NCBI RefSeq assembly: GCF_022230925.1
Contig: NZ_JAKKFH010000045.1
Coordinates: 124,001 to 188,000 of the forward strand
From: Micromonospora alfalfae
GTDB taxonomy: Bacteria; Actinomycetota; Actinomycetes; Mycobacteriales; Micromonosporaceae
Direction of reading: 5' to 3'
Length of the DNA stretch: 64,000 nucleotides
A program made the translations under genes and the position numbers. This document shows, one piece after another, positions 8,577-17,576 of the stretch. The notes beneath the pieces were generated by a model. That model ran no database searches. It was not told the origin of the DNA and saw only the letters and a program-made list of their open reading frames with translations. Position 1 is the first letter of the stretch. Each line of letters starts with the position of its first letter.

Positions 8577-10244
8577 TCAGGGCAGCGCGGCGACCGCTTC
8601 GGCGTACGCGATGCCGGTGGCGATGGCCGCGTCCATGAGGATCCGCAACTGCGCCGGGGCGACCCCGTGCGCCAGGTCGGTCGCCACATCGCCGGCCAGC
8701 ACCAACTCGTCGCCGAGGTCGTGCGCGTACGCCTTGGGCAGCAGCCGGTCGTGGTTCCAGGCGTTGCAGAAGGCGTACGCCTCGGCGCGGCGGGCCGCCG
8801 GTAGCCGGCGGTTGGCCATGGCGCGGGCGTGCAGCACCTCGCCGCGCTCACCGGCCCGCCGGAACTGGATCACCGTCCCCTCCCAGTGGCCGACAACTGT
8901 CTCGCCCTCGTCCACCAGGTACCGGTCGCCGCGCCCGTCCAGGATCCCGGTGATCATGGCGAGGGAGAGCGCGGACAACTCGCGTTCGCCCAGCTCGGGC
9001 TCGGCGTCGGCGTCGGCCTGGACGTCGGCCCGATCGTCGTCGGGCCCGTCAGGTTCGTCGTCGGTGGGCAGCGGGACCGGCGCCGCGAGCGGGCGTTCGG
9101 CCAGCCAGGCGGCCATCCGTCCGGAGTGGTGCCCCGTGCCGTTGCGCGCGTCGAAGCTGCCGGCCAACTCGTTGGCCACCCCGAGCAGCAGCGCCCCGAG
9201 CGTGGCGACGTCCAACTCGGTGGCCGTCCGCTCGCCGTACGCCGGTCGGGGCATCGTCCGCCCGCCCAGCCCCGCGTCGGCTGCCAACCCGCAGACCAGT
9301 GCCCCGGCGGCGGCGAACTCCATGGCGGCGAGGTCGTCGGTCGGCCGGTCCAACCGGGGCAACTGCTCGACCAGAATGGCCAGCCCGCGCTCCAGGTGCC
9401 CGCCCAGCGCGCAGAATCGCAGGTGCGCGGCGAGGTGCGGGAACGCCGCGCGCTCCCGGCGGTGCCGGCGGTACGCCCGCACGTGCGCCGTCGCCGCCCG
9501 CGCCGGCTCGCCGGTGCGCAGTGCCGGCAGCAGACCGGCGACCAGGTCCCGCTCGGGCTGGTCGGTGCAGGACCGCGGGTCGCCGTCGGTCTCCCCGAGC
9601 TCGGTGACCGCGGCACGCCACTCGCCCCAGCCGGCCAGCAGTTCGGCACGCCGGGCCGAGGCGCAGCCCGGGCAGCCGCCGGCCGGTCCCGGCCGTTTTC
9701 CGGACCATCGCTCGTACCAGTGCCGGGCGGTGGGCTCGTCGCCCAGGTGATCGGCGATCCGGCAGTGCAGCTCCGCGACGGTCGGTGTGTCCGGGCCGTC
9801 CGCGCCGACGCGGTGGGCAAGGTCGTGCAGCAGGGACCGCGTCTGGTCCAGTCCGACCCGGGGGGTGCCGAGCAGCGCCTCGACCGCGTACCGCTGGTAA
9901 CGCAGCAGCAGCCCGGTCTCCGTCTCGCTGAGCAGGTCGGGTCGGTGGTCGGCGGCGGCCCGGCAGCGCCGGACCGGCTCGACCAGACGCCACCGCTCCC
10001 CGTGCAGCAGGTACGCCTCGATCAGCGCGAACCGCGCGTCCATCCCGGACCGGACGTCGCCGGCCGCGTCGGCGCGTTCGGCGAGCCGCTCCAGGGCCAC
10101 CTGCCGGGCCGGGCCGTCGGGGAGGTCCCGGGCCTCGGCGAGCGCGGCCTCCAGCGCCGGTACGCGGCCCCGCGCGAGGCGGTCACCGGAGCCGGTGGGT
10201 GGCGTGCCGGTGCGGCTGCCGGTGACGTCGTCCCGGCCGGTCAC
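8577..10244 (-). CDS. Large protein with C-terminal YbjN domain
   Basis: A 555-residue cytoplasmic protein. Residues ~1-400 are Ala/Leu/Arg-rich helical repeats, TPR-like, with a CPGC pair near residue 165. An acidic linker (TDDEPDGPDDDRAD) follows, and the last ~150 residues form a YbjN-like domain with AYAFCNAWNHDRLLPKAY. The GTG start overlaps the upstream gene stop (GTGA), so the two YbjN genes are translationally coupled. YbjN domains are linked to stress and to chaperone-like roles in other bacteria; no specific function can be stated here. Confidence 0.75.
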   Translation of the reverse strand: MTGRDDVTGSRTGTPPTGSGDRLARGRVPALEAALAEARDLPDGPARQVALERLAERADAAGDVRSGMDARFALIEAYLLHGERWRLVEPVRRCRAAADHRPDLLSETETGLLLRYQRYAVEALLGTPRVGLDQTRSLLHDLAHRVGADGPDTPTVAELHCRIADHLGDEPTARHWYERWSGKRPGPAGGCPGCASARRAELLAGWGEWRAAVTELGETDGDPRSCTDQPERDLVAGLLPALRTGEPARAATAHVRAYRRHRRERAAFPHLAAHLRFCALGGHLERGLAILVEQLPRLDRPTDDLAAMEFAAAGALVCGLAADAGLGGRTMPRPAYGERTATELDVATLGALLLGVANELAGSFDARNGTGHHSGRMAAWLAERPLAAPVPLPTDDEPDGPDDDRADVQADADAEPELGERELSALSLAMITGILDGRGDRYLVDEGETVVGHWEGTVIQFRRAGERGEVLHARAMANRRLPAARRAEAYAFCNAWNHDRLLPKAYAHDLGDELVLAGDVATDLAHGVAPAQLRILMDAAIATGIAYAEAVAALP

Positions 10245-10720
10245 GACGGCACCGCGCCGGGCAGTCGACGGACCGCCACGGACAGCTGGCAGCCGGTGGA
10301 GATGCCACAGTCGAGCAGTTGATCGAGCTGGTGTGGGGTCACGCCGCGTTCCAGGTCGGTGATCACCTCTCCGTACACCCGGGCCCGGCCGTCGTCGGCG
10401 ACGTGGACGAACGCCTTGGGCCAGAGCCGGTCGTGGTTCCAGGAGTTGCAGAACGCGTACAGGTCGGGCACCCGTTCGATGCCGAAGGTCGGATCGACCA
10501 TTGTGCGGATCTGGAGCAGCTCCCCGTCCCCGCCGACGCGGAGGAACCAGATCAGGTTGTCGTCGAAGGTGCCCACCAGATCGCCGTCCGGGGTCGGGCC
10601 GACGGACCGGCCCCGGGCAGCGAGCACCGCGGCGACCAGTTCGCCGGTCAGCGGACGCAGCGCGCCAGGGTGCCCGGCCAGCGGATCGTCCGGATCGCCA
10701 TCGATTTCCGGCGACGCCAT
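10241..10720 (-). CDS. YbjN domain-containing protein
   Basis: A 159-residue protein that is almost entirely one YbjN domain. LYAFCNSWNHDRLWPKAF and YGEVITDLERGVTPHQLDQLLD closely parallel AYAFCNAWNHDRLLPKAY and DVATDLAHGVAPAQLRIL in the larger downstream protein, so the two domains are paralogous. The start ATG 10720 has AGGGATG upstream. It faces ftsK across a ~110-base divergent region. Confidence 0.85.
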   Translation of the reverse strand: MASPEIDGDPDDPLAGHPGALRPLTGELVAAVLAARGRSVGPTPDGDLVGTFDDNLIWFLRVGGDGELLQIRTMVDPTFGIERVPDLYAFCNSWNHDRLWPKAFVHVADDGRARVYGEVITDLERGVTPHQLDQLLDCGISTGCQLSVAVRRLPGAVPS

Positions 10721-10833
10721 GGGGCATCCCTTCTGAGGCGGATATCACGACCGGCGGTGGGGTTCGTGTTACGACGCGCGGACACGACCCGGAAAAGCGG
10801 GGATCTGCCCGGCCCCACCGTTACCGTGACTCT

Positions 10834-13293
10834 ATGGCGGGCCGTACCTCTCAGGCGAGCCGGCGGCGCGGCGCGTCGCCGCGCGGTGGCACCAACAGTC
10901 GTGCCCGTCAGCCGGCGAAGAAGAACACCCGGGCACCGGTCCGACGTCGCACCACGCCGCCCCGGCCCGGCCCGGCGGTCTACGTCGGCCGTGCGGTCGG
11001 TGCACTGTGGATGGGGCTGGCGCACGGGATGGGCTGGGCGGTGCGCGCCGCTGGCCGGCAGGCCGCCTCGGCCCGCGACCTCGACCCGGAGCACCGCCGG
11101 GATGGTGCCGGGCTGCTCATGTTCGGGCTCGCCCTGCTCAGCGCCGTGGCGCTCTGGCTGTCCGGAGCGGGGCCGGTGGGCACGCGACTGGCCGACACGA
11201 TCCGGCTGTTCCTGGGCGCGATCTCGGTTGTCGTACCGGTGCTGCTGATGATCGGGGCGTGGCGGCTGATGCGTCAGCCGGCCGATCCGGAGCACCGGGG
11301 CCGTGGGCTGATCGGTTGGGGTTCGCTGCTGGTGTCGACCGCCGCGCTGCTCCAGATCGGTCAGGACCCGGCCGACCCGCTGGAGCGGGACTTCGCCGGC
11401 GGTCTGGTCGGCGCGGGCGTCGGTGGGCTGCTGGAGCGGGCGGTCACCGCCTGGGTGGCGGTGCCGTTGCTCGTCCTGCTGCTGCTCTTCGGCCTGCTCG
11501 TGGTGACCGCGACGCCGATCAACAAGATCCCGGAGAGGCTGGGCCTGCTCGCCGGTGGGCTGGTGGGCGCACCGGAGGCGGATGAGGAGGCGGACGAGGT
11601 GGCCGTCAAGCCGGCGCGCAAGCGACCGGCGAAGCGGATGCCCCCGCCACTGGACCCGGACGACTTCGAGGACGTCGACGGCGCGGACCTCCAGGAAACC
11701 ATGGTGCTGCCGCGCAAGTCTCCGGCGAAGGTGCCGGCGAGCCGGAAGCCGTCGGTCGAGCCGCCGGAGCACTCGCCCGCCCCGACCCGTGCCGAGCAGC
11801 TCGCGTTGACCGGGCTTTCCGGGGACTACACCCTGCCGCCGGCCAACATGCTCAGCGCCGGGGCCGCCGCGAAGACCCGCAGCAAGGCGAACGACGAGGT
11901 GATCGCCGCTCTGACCGGCGTGTTCGACCAGTTCGATGTGGACGCCGCGGTCACCGGCTTCACCCGTGGTCCGACCGTCACCCGCTACGAGGTGGAGCTG
12001 GGGCACGGCGTCAAGGTCGAGCGGATCACTCAGCTGTCCCGCAACATCGCGTACGCGGTGAAGTCACCGGACGTACGGATCCTCAGTCCGATCCCGGGCA
12101 AGAGCGCTGTCGGCGTGGAGATCCCGAACACCGACCCGGAGAACGTCGCCCTCGGCGACGTGCTGCGCTCGCGCGCGGCGACAAGCGACCACCACCCGAT
12201 GGTCGTGGCGCTCGGCAAGGACATCGAGGGCGGCTACGTGGTGGCCAACCTCGCCAAGATGCCGCACATCCTGATCGCCGGTGCCACCGGCGCGGGCAAG
12301 TCGAGCTGCCTCAACACCCTGCTGGTGTCCATCCTCACCCGGGCCACCCCGGACGAGGTGCGGCTGCTGCTGATCGACCCGAAGCGGGTCGAGATGACCG
12401 GCTACGAGGGCATCCCGCACCTGGTCACCCCCATCGTGACCAACGCCAAGAAGGCGGCCGACTCGCTGGACTGGGTGGTCCGCGAGATGGACATGCGCTA
12501 CGACGACCTCGCCGCCAACGGGGTCCGGCACATCGACGACTTCAACCGCAAGGTCCGCAACGGCGAGATCACGGCTCCGCCGGGCAGCGAGCGCGAGATG
12601 CGTCCGTACCCGTACCTGTTGGTGATCGTGGACGAGCTGGCCGACCTGATGATGGTCGCGCCGCGCGACGTGGAGGACTCCGTCGTCCGGATCACCCAGT
12701 TGGCCCGGGCCGCGGGCATCCACCTGGTGCTGGCCACCCAGCGTCCCTCGGTCGACGTGGTGACCGGTCTGATCAAGGCGAACGTGCCGTCCCGGCTGGC
12801 CTTCGCCACCTCCTCCCTCGCGGACTCCCGGGTCATCCTCGACCAACCGGGCGCGGAGAAGCTGCTCGGCCGTGGTGACGGGCTCTTCCTGCCGATGGGC
12901 GCCTCCAAGCCGGTTCGGATCCAGGGCGCGTGGGTCACCGAGCGCGAGATCGCCGACGTGGTGAAGTTCTGCAAGGACCAGCGTGAGCCGGAGTTCCGCA
13001 AGGACGTGCTGGCCCCGGCACAGGAGAACAAGAAGAAGATCGACGAGGACATCGGCGACGACCTGGACCTGTTGGTGCAGGCGGTGGAGCTGGTGGTCAC
13101 CTCGCAGTTCGGCTCGACCTCGATGCTGCAACGCAAGCTGCGGGTCGGTTTCGCCAAGGCGGGCCGCCTGATGGACCTGATGGAGACCCGGGGGGTGGTC
13201 GGTCCGTCCGAGGGGTCGAAGGCGCGCGACGTGCTGGTCAAGCCGGACGAGCTGGACGAGGTCCTGGCCGGCCTGCGCGGCGACGTGGACTGA
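10834..13293 (+). CDS. ftsK: DNA translocase FtsK/SpoIIIE
   Basis: FtsK pumps double-stranded DNA across the division septum. The 819-residue product has a basic N-terminal tail, four transmembrane helices (~residues 60-235), an acidic and Lys/Pro-rich linker, and the motor domain with Walker A GATGAGKSS (residues 483-491), Walker B LLVIVDELADLMM and a C-terminal gamma winged helix (SMLQRKLRVGFAKAGRLMD) that reads polarity sequences. ATG 10834 was chosen; the open frame extends upstream to 10501 but that part overlaps the divergent YbjN gene. A terminator hairpin follows. Confidence 0.96.
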   Translation: MAGRTSQASRRRGASPRGGTNSRARQPAKKNTRAPVRRRTTPPRPGPAVYVGRAVGALWMGLAHGMGWAVRAAGRQAASARDLDPEHRRDGAGLLMFGLALLSAVALWLSGAGPVGTRLADTIRLFLGAISVVVPVLLMIGAWRLMRQPADPEHRGRGLIGWGSLLVSTAALLQIGQDPADPLERDFAGGLVGAGVGGLLERAVTAWVAVPLLVLLLLFGLLVVTATPINKIPERLGLLAGGLVGAPEADEEADEVAVKPARKRPAKRMPPPLDPDDFEDVDGADLQETMVLPRKSPAKVPASRKPSVEPPEHSPAPTRAEQLALTGLSGDYTLPPANMLSAGAAAKTRSKANDEVIAALTGVFDQFDVDAAVTGFTRGPTVTRYEVELGHGVKVERITQLSRNIAYAVKSPDVRILSPIPGKSAVGVEIPNTDPENVALGDVLRSRAATSDHHPMVVALGKDIEGGYVVANLAKMPHILIAGATGAGKSSCLNTLLVSILTRATPDEVRLLLIDPKRVEMTGYEGIPHLVTPIVTNAKKAADSLDWVVREMDMRYDDLAANGVRHIDDFNRKVRNGEITAPPGSEREMRPYPYLLVIVDELADLMMVAPRDVEDSVVRITQLARAAGIHLVLATQRPSVDVVTGLIKANVPSRLAFATSSLADSRVILDQPGAEKLLGRGDGLFLPMGASKPVRIQGAWVTEREIADVVKFCKDQREPEFRKDVLAPAQENKKKIDEDIGDDLDLLVQAVELVVTSQFGSTSMLQRKLRVGFAKAGRLMDLMETRGVVGPSEGSKARDVLVKPDELDEVLAGLRGDVD

Positions 13294-13319
13294 CCGGCGC
13301 TCGACCCTGGACGCGCGAC

Positions 13320-13344
13320 GGGCCCGCCGGGATCCGGCGGGCCC
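13320..13344. terminator. Bidirectional hairpin terminator after ftsK
   Basis: Perfect 11-base stem GGGCCCGCCGG / CCGGCGGGCCC with a GAT loop, located between convergent genes. Confidence 0.8.
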
Positions 13345-13359
13345 GCGACGGGGGAGCGG

Positions 13360-13605
13360 TCAGTTGCTGATCAGAGCGCCGAGGATCACCAGGCTGATGA
13401 TCGCGGCGACGACGCTGGCCGCGGCGGCGTACCAGCCCAGCGGCTTGTCACCGAGCACCGCGCCGACGACGCCAGCGATGACGCCGAGCACTCCGAAGAT
13501 GACCGGGTTGAGCAGCAGGGCCAGGACCGCGAAGACGAAGCCCACGATGGTGAGGATGCGGGCGGCGTTGCTGCGGGGACGGGCGGTGCTCGGCATGTCG
13601 GCCAT
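13360..13605 (-). CDS. Small two-helix membrane protein
   Basis: An 81-residue protein with two hydrophobic helices (ILTIVGFVFAVLALLLNPVI and AAAASVVAAIISLVILGALI) joined by a Gly-rich turn. It resembles short DUF4190-like actinobacterial membrane proteins, but no function is known. The start ATG 13605 has a strong GGAGGAAG site; the longer frame to 13653 has none. Confidence 0.75.
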   Translation of the reverse strand: MADMPSTARPRSNAARILTIVGFVFAVLALLLNPVIFGVLGVIAGVVGAVLGDKPLGWYAAAASVVAAIISLVILGALISN

Positions 13606-13688
13606 GTCTTCCTCCGGGTGAGAGCCTGTCGTGACGAATCGATCACTACCCACTGTGGGTGCTCGCCACGCCTGCCCGGCGGGGCGCC

Positions 13689-14003
13689 TCAGTGGAAGAT
13701 CTTCAACCCGATCACACCGGCGACCACCAGCAGGAGACAGAGAATTCGGGGCAGGCTCGCCGACTCGCCGAGGGCCAGCATCCCGATCAACGCGGTGCCG
13801 ACGGCGCCGATGCCGACCCAGACCGCGTAGCCGGTGCCGACGGGAATGTCCCGGAGCGCGTACGACAGCCCGGCCATGCTCAGCAGCAGGGTCACCACGA
13901 ACACCACCGACGGGACCAGCCGGCTGAAACCGGCGCTGCGGTCCAGGGCGATCGCCCAGGCTGTCTCCAACAGTCCCGAGATCACCAGTACGAGCCAGGC
14001 CAT
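13689..14003 (-). CDS. gdx: SMR-family guanidinium exporter
   Basis: A 104-residue, four-helix small multidrug resistance protein. The conserved Glu13 (GLLETAWA) is the proton/substrate-coupling residue, and VGTGYAVWVGIGAVG is the classical TM3 signature. SMR members under guanidine riboswitches (Gdx, formerly SugE) swap guanidinium for protons. The riboswitch upstream (14066-14110) makes Gdx far likelier than a quaternary-ammonium pump. The start ATG 14003 has a GGTGAGG site, close to a hairpin at 14018-14035 that could serve as the expression platform. Confidence 0.93.
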   Translation of the reverse strand: MAWLVLVISGLLETAWAIALDRSAGFSRLVPSVVFVVTLLLSMAGLSYALRDIPVGTGYAVWVGIGAVGTALIGMLALGESASLPRILCLLLVVAGVIGLKIFH

Positions 14004-14017
14004 CGCTTCACCTCACC

Positions 14018-14035
14018 GGAAGCGCCCGGGCTTCC
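14018..14035 (-). promoter_or_regulatory. Hairpin just upstream of the gdx ribosome-binding site
   Basis: GGAAGC pairs with GCTTCC around a CCGGGC loop and ends directly before the GGTGAGG site. It could form the expression platform of the riboswitch by controlling ribosome access. Confidence 0.45.
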
Positions 14036-14065
14036 GCGCCGGGACGAGTCGAGTCTGCACGTCAC

Positions 14066-14110
14066 GCGGGGCGTCTTGGCCTGACCGGGTACGCCCACCA
14101 CTCGTCCGGA
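14066..14110 (-). promoter_or_regulatory. Guanidine-III (ykkC-III) riboswitch
   Basis: The sense strand reads CCGGACGAG, then a short variable part, GTACCCGGTCAGG, CAAGACG and a GC-rich end. This matches the guanidine-III consensus, including the invariant CCGGACGAG, GUACCCGGUCAGG and CAAGAC segments that build the pseudoknot. It lies about 60 bases upstream of an SMR exporter, the expected target; guanidine should switch on gdx. Recognised from memory of the consensus, not from a covariance search. Confidence 0.9.
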
Positions 14111-14227
14111 GCGGCCACGAGCATCCGGCCACTGGTGCCGACGCTAGCACCGGCCCCGGTGGCGGGGAGGTGACCATCACCACGGTCCGTTGACCTCCAC
14201 TTGACTTCAACTTGCAGTATCGCCAGC

Positions 14228-15151
14228 ATGACCATGCTCTACGCCGACCCCGAGGTCGCCGCCGCGCTGGACGCCGCCACCACTGTCGACGCCATGCGCG
14301 CCGCCCTCCTGGCCGCGTACGAGGGCCGCCTGATCGCGCCGCCCCGGGCCGCCGCACCGCTGAGCGGCGGACGGATGGTGCTCACCGCCGGGCACCTGGT
14401 CGGCGAGTGGTACGGCTTCCGCTCGTACGACACCTTCGGTCACCCGCAGGGCGAGCAGTTGGTGGTGCTGCACGACGCCCGGACCGGGGCGATCCGGGCG
14501 GTCGCCGTCGGCGAGGAGTTGGGCTCCCGTCGTACCGGAGGGTTGGGGGGCCTCGCTGTCGACGCGCTGGCCCGTCCCGACGCCGCCACCCTCGGGGTGA
14601 TCGGCTCCGGCCGGCAGGCATGGACCCAGGTCTGGGCCACCGCCGCGGTCCGCCCGCTGCGTGAGGTGGTGGTGCACAGCCGCTCGGCCGCTCGCCGGGA
14701 GGCCTTCGCGGCCCGGGTCCGTGCCGAACTGGGGGTGCCGGCCCGTGCGGTGGCCGACCCGGGCGTGGCCGTCGCCGGGCGGGACCTGGTGGTGCTGGCG
14801 ACCACCAGCCCGACCCCGGTGCTCTGCGCCGCCGACCTCAGCCCCGGAACGCACGTCAACGCTGTCGGCTTCAAGCAGCGCGACCGCAGCGAGTTCGGCA
14901 CCGACCTGCTGGACACCGCCGACCTGCTGGTCACCGATTCACCGGCCCAGGCGGCGGACTACCAGCCGCCGATGCTCGCCGCCTCACCCCCGTACGCCGG
15001 GCGGTTGCGCGACCTGGGCGGCATCCTGGCCGGCGCGGTTCCCGGCCGGACCACCGCGGACCAGATCTCCGTCTTCTGCTCCACCGGCCTGGCCGGCACC
15101 GAGGTGTTCCTGCTGGACGCGCTCACCCGGGTTGGCGCCGAGGCGCGCTGA
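14228..15151 (+). CDS. Ornithine cyclodeaminase / mu-crystallin family protein
   Basis: A 307-residue NAD(P)-dependent protein. The Rossmann motif ATLGVIGSGRQAWTQ (about residue 118) and the following VVVHSRSAARREAFAARV fit the OCD/mu-crystallin family, whose members include ornithine cyclodeaminase, ketimine reductases and opine-type dehydrogenases. The conserved active-site region near the N terminus differs enough that the substrate cannot be named. ATG 14228 (or 14234) is the start; it is divergent from the gdx riboswitch. Confidence 0.85.
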   Translation: MTMLYADPEVAAALDAATTVDAMRAALLAAYEGRLIAPPRAAAPLSGGRMVLTAGHLVGEWYGFRSYDTFGHPQGEQLVVLHDARTGAIRAVAVGEELGSRRTGGLGGLAVDALARPDAATLGVIGSGRQAWTQVWATAAVRPLREVVVHSRSAARREAFAARVRAELGVPARAVADPGVAVAGRDLVVLATTSPTPVLCAADLSPGTHVNAVGFKQRDRSEFGTDLLDTADLLVTDSPAQAADYQPPMLAASPPYAGRLRDLGGILAGAVPGRTTADQISVFCSTGLAGTEVFLLDALTRVGAEAR

Positions 15152-15234
15152 CCGGAATGACGTTCGCCTCCGTGTCGACAGTCTCCGCCGCAGCCCGCGT
15201 GCGTGGGCTTACCCGACCGGCCCGGTACCCTCGG

Positions 15235-16743
15235 ATGGTGTCTGCCACCTCTCCTTCTCCCGCTGACCACGCCGAGGGCCGTCGCGTCGCCCTGCTGACC
15301 CTGGGCTGTGCCCGCAACGAGGTCGACTCGGAGGAGCTGGCCGCCCGCCTGCACGCCGACGGCTGGCAGGTGACCACCGACGGCGAGGGCGCCGACGTGG
15401 TGGTCGTCAACACCTGCGGTTTCGTGGAGAAGGCCAAGCAGGACTCGATCCAGACCCTGCTCGCCGCCGCCGGAACGGGCGCCAAGGTGGTGGCCGCGGG
15501 CTGCATGGCCGAGCGGTACGGCCGGGAGTTGGCCGACAGCCTGCCCGAGGCCCAGGCGGTGCTGAGCTTCGACGACTACCCCGACATCGCCGCGCGGCTG
15601 AACGCTGTCGTCGCCGGCGAGCAGATCACCGCGCACACCCCACGGGACCGGCGCGAGCTGCTGCCGCTGACCCCTGTGCAGCGCCGCGACAGCGGTGTCT
15701 CGCTGCCCGGCCACGGCACTGTGACCCGCACCGTCGTCGACACCGACGAGCACACCCCGGCACACCTCCGTCAGGTGCTGCGCCGACGGCTCGACACCGG
15801 TCCGGTGGCCTCGCTGAAGCTGGCCAGCGGCTGCGACCGCCGCTGCGCGTTCTGCGCCATCCCGGCCTTCCGGGGGGCCTTCGTCTCGCGTACCCCGGAC
15901 GAGCTGCTCGCCGAGGCGGAGTGGCTGGCCAAGACCGGCGTACGGGAGCTGGTGCTGGTCAGCGAGAACTCCACCTCCTACGGCAAGGACCTGGGTGACC
16001 CGCGCGCCCTGGAGAAGCTGCTGCCCCAGCTCGCCGCGGTGACCGGCATCGTCCGGGTGCGGGCCAGCTACCTCCAGCCGGCCGAGACCCGGCCCGGGCT
16101 GATCGAGGCGATCGCCACCACCCCGGGCGTGGCACCGTACTTCGACCTGTCGTTCCAGCACTCCAGCGAGCCGGTGCTGCGCCGGATGCGGCGTTTCGGC
16201 TCCACCGACCGGTTCCTGGAGCTGCTGGCGAGTGCCCGCGCCCTGGCCCCGGACGCGGGCGCCCGGAGCAACTTCATCGTCGGTTTCCCCGGCGAGACCC
16301 GCGCCGACGTCGACGAGCTGGTCCGGTTCCTGACCGAGGCCCGGCTCGACGCGATCGGCATGTTCGACTACAGCGACGAGGACGGCACCGAGGCTGCCGG
16401 CCTGCCCGGCAAGGTCTCCGCTGCGACGATCAAGCGGCGCTACGACCGGCTCAGCGCCCTCGCCGACGAGCTCTGCTCGCAGCGGGCCGAAGACCGGCTC
16501 GGCTCGACGGTCGAGGTGCTTGTCGACACGATCGAGGACGGCGTCGTGGAGGGCCGGGCGGCCCACCAGGCGCCGGAGGTGGACGGTTCCACCACCCTGG
16601 TCGCCCCGGCCGAGGGTGGGGTCGACCTGGCCGCGCTGCGCCCTGGCGATCTGGTGCGCGCAACGGTGACCGGCACCGAAGGGGTGGACCTGCTCGCTGT
16701 GCCGGATGAGATGATCTCGGCGGCGCCCGGCGCGGCACGGTGA
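15235..16743 (+). CDS. rimO: Ribosomal protein S12 methylthiotransferase RimO
   Basis: RimO is a radical-SAM enzyme that adds a methylthio group to an Asp of ribosomal protein S12. The 502-residue product has three N-terminal cluster Cys (LGCARN, NTCGF, AGCMAERY), the radical-SAM CxxxCxxC motif CDRRCAFC (Cys200/204/207) and a C-terminal TRAM domain. LGCARNEVDSE separates RimO from MiaB. ATG 15235 is the likely start. The last bases overlap pgsA in GTGA. Confidence 0.94.
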   Translation: MVSATSPSPADHAEGRRVALLTLGCARNEVDSEELAARLHADGWQVTTDGEGADVVVVNTCGFVEKAKQDSIQTLLAAAGTGAKVVAAGCMAERYGRELADSLPEAQAVLSFDDYPDIAARLNAVVAGEQITAHTPRDRRELLPLTPVQRRDSGVSLPGHGTVTRTVVDTDEHTPAHLRQVLRRRLDTGPVASLKLASGCDRRCAFCAIPAFRGAFVSRTPDELLAEAEWLAKTGVRELVLVSENSTSYGKDLGDPRALEKLLPQLAAVTGIVRVRASYLQPAETRPGLIEAIATTPGVAPYFDLSFQHSSEPVLRRMRRFGSTDRFLELLASARALAPDAGARSNFIVGFPGETRADVDELVRFLTEARLDAIGMFDYSDEDGTEAAGLPGKVSAATIKRRYDRLSALADELCSQRAEDRLGSTVEVLVDTIEDGVVEGRAAHQAPEVDGSTTLVAPAEGGVDLAALRPGDLVRATVTGTEGVDLLAVPDEMISAAPGAAR

Positions 16744-17411
16744 CGGCGGGCCCGAGCGGAGCGGGGGACCCAGGTGGTGCGGTGCCGGGAACGCCACGGC
16801 GGCCCGAGCGGAGTGCGGCGGTGACCGGGGCGACGGAGTCGACGCCGGGCCGGGTGGTGGCAGTGGTGCCGGTCGTCAACGCGGCGAACGCGTTGACCGC
16901 CCTGCGGCTGGTGCTGGTGCCGGTCTTCGCCGCCTCGGTGATCATGTCCGGGATGACCCACGCCGGTTGGCGGATGGCAGCCTGCCTGATCTTCGCCGTT
17001 GCCTCGGCGACCGACCTGGTGGACGGCTGGATCGCCCGCCGCTTCGGGCTGGTCACGTCGGTGGGCAAGGTGGCCGACCCGATCGCCGACAAGGCGCTGA
17101 CCGGCGCGGCGCTGGTGCTGCTCTCCTGGTACGACCAACTGCCCTGGTGGGTCACCGCGCTGATTCTCGTCCGCGAGCTGGGCATCACCGGGCTGCGGTT
17201 CTGGGTGATCCGGCACGGCGTCATCGCCGCCAGCCGAGGGGGCAAGGTCAAGACCGCGCTCCAGATCCTCGCCATCGCCTGGTACCTCTGGCCGATGCCG
17301 GCCGCGCTCGCCACCGTCGGCCCCTGGATCATGGCCGCCGCCGTACTGGTCACTGTCGCCACCGGCTTCGACTACATAGCCCAAGCCCTCCGCCTCCGCC
17401 GCCCCCGCTAA
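16740..17411 (+). CDS. pgsA: CDP-alcohol phosphatidyltransferase (phosphatidylglycerophosphate synthase-like)
   Basis: A 223-residue membrane enzyme that should join CDP-diacylglycerol and glycerol-3-phosphate. The CDP-alcohol transferase motif D-x2-DG-x2-AR-x8-G-x3-D-x3-D is complete: DLVDGWIARRFGLVTSVGKV followed by ADPIADKA. About five transmembrane helices follow. The first ~40 residues are a Pro/Gly-rich tail from a degenerate DNA repeat. The GTG start overlaps the rimO stop. It matches pgsA3, next to clgR in mycobacteria. Confidence 0.9.
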   Translation: MTAGPSGAGDPGGAVPGTPRRPERSAAVTGATESTPGRVVAVVPVVNAANALTALRLVLVPVFAASVIMSGMTHAGWRMAACLIFAVASATDLVDGWIARRFGLVTSVGKVADPIADKALTGAALVLLSWYDQLPWWVTALILVRELGITGLRFWVIRHGVIAASRGGKVKTALQILAIAWYLWPMPAALATVGPWIMAAAVLVTVATGFDYIAQALRLRRPR

Positions 17412-17454
17412 CCCCCGTACCCCCCCCAGGCCCCCAGGCCCCGCCCACCCCGCC

Positions 17455-17515
17455 GTTGATCATGAAGTTATTGCCCTCCGCAGCGGCGTGTCGTGACGCT
17501 AACTTCATGATCGAC
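17455..17515. repeat. Palindromic intergenic element, copy 2 (GATCATGAAGTTA arms)
   Basis: GTTGATCATGAAGTTA pairs with TAACTTCATGATCGAC over 16 bases with one mismatch, around a 29-base centre. It follows a C-rich tract after pgsA and precedes a G-rich tract. Confidence 0.8.
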
Positions 17516-17521
17516 GCGCTT

Positions 17522-17562
17522 GGGTCGGGGTTGGGGGTTGGGGTTGGGGGTTGATGGGTGGG
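17522..17562 (+). other. G-quadruplex-like tract upstream of the cinA-like gene
   Basis: Six runs of three to five G separated by TT or short spacers lie on the coding strand directly before the ribosome-binding site (GGAAGGA) at 17563-17569. The spacing fits a stable G-quadruplex in DNA or RNA. Confidence 0.6.
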
Positions 17563-17576
17563 GAAGGAACTGGCGC

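Noticed and set aside
10501..10833. N-terminal extension of FtsK
   Set aside because: It lies antisense to the YbjN gene and has shadow composition; ATG 10834 fits family length.
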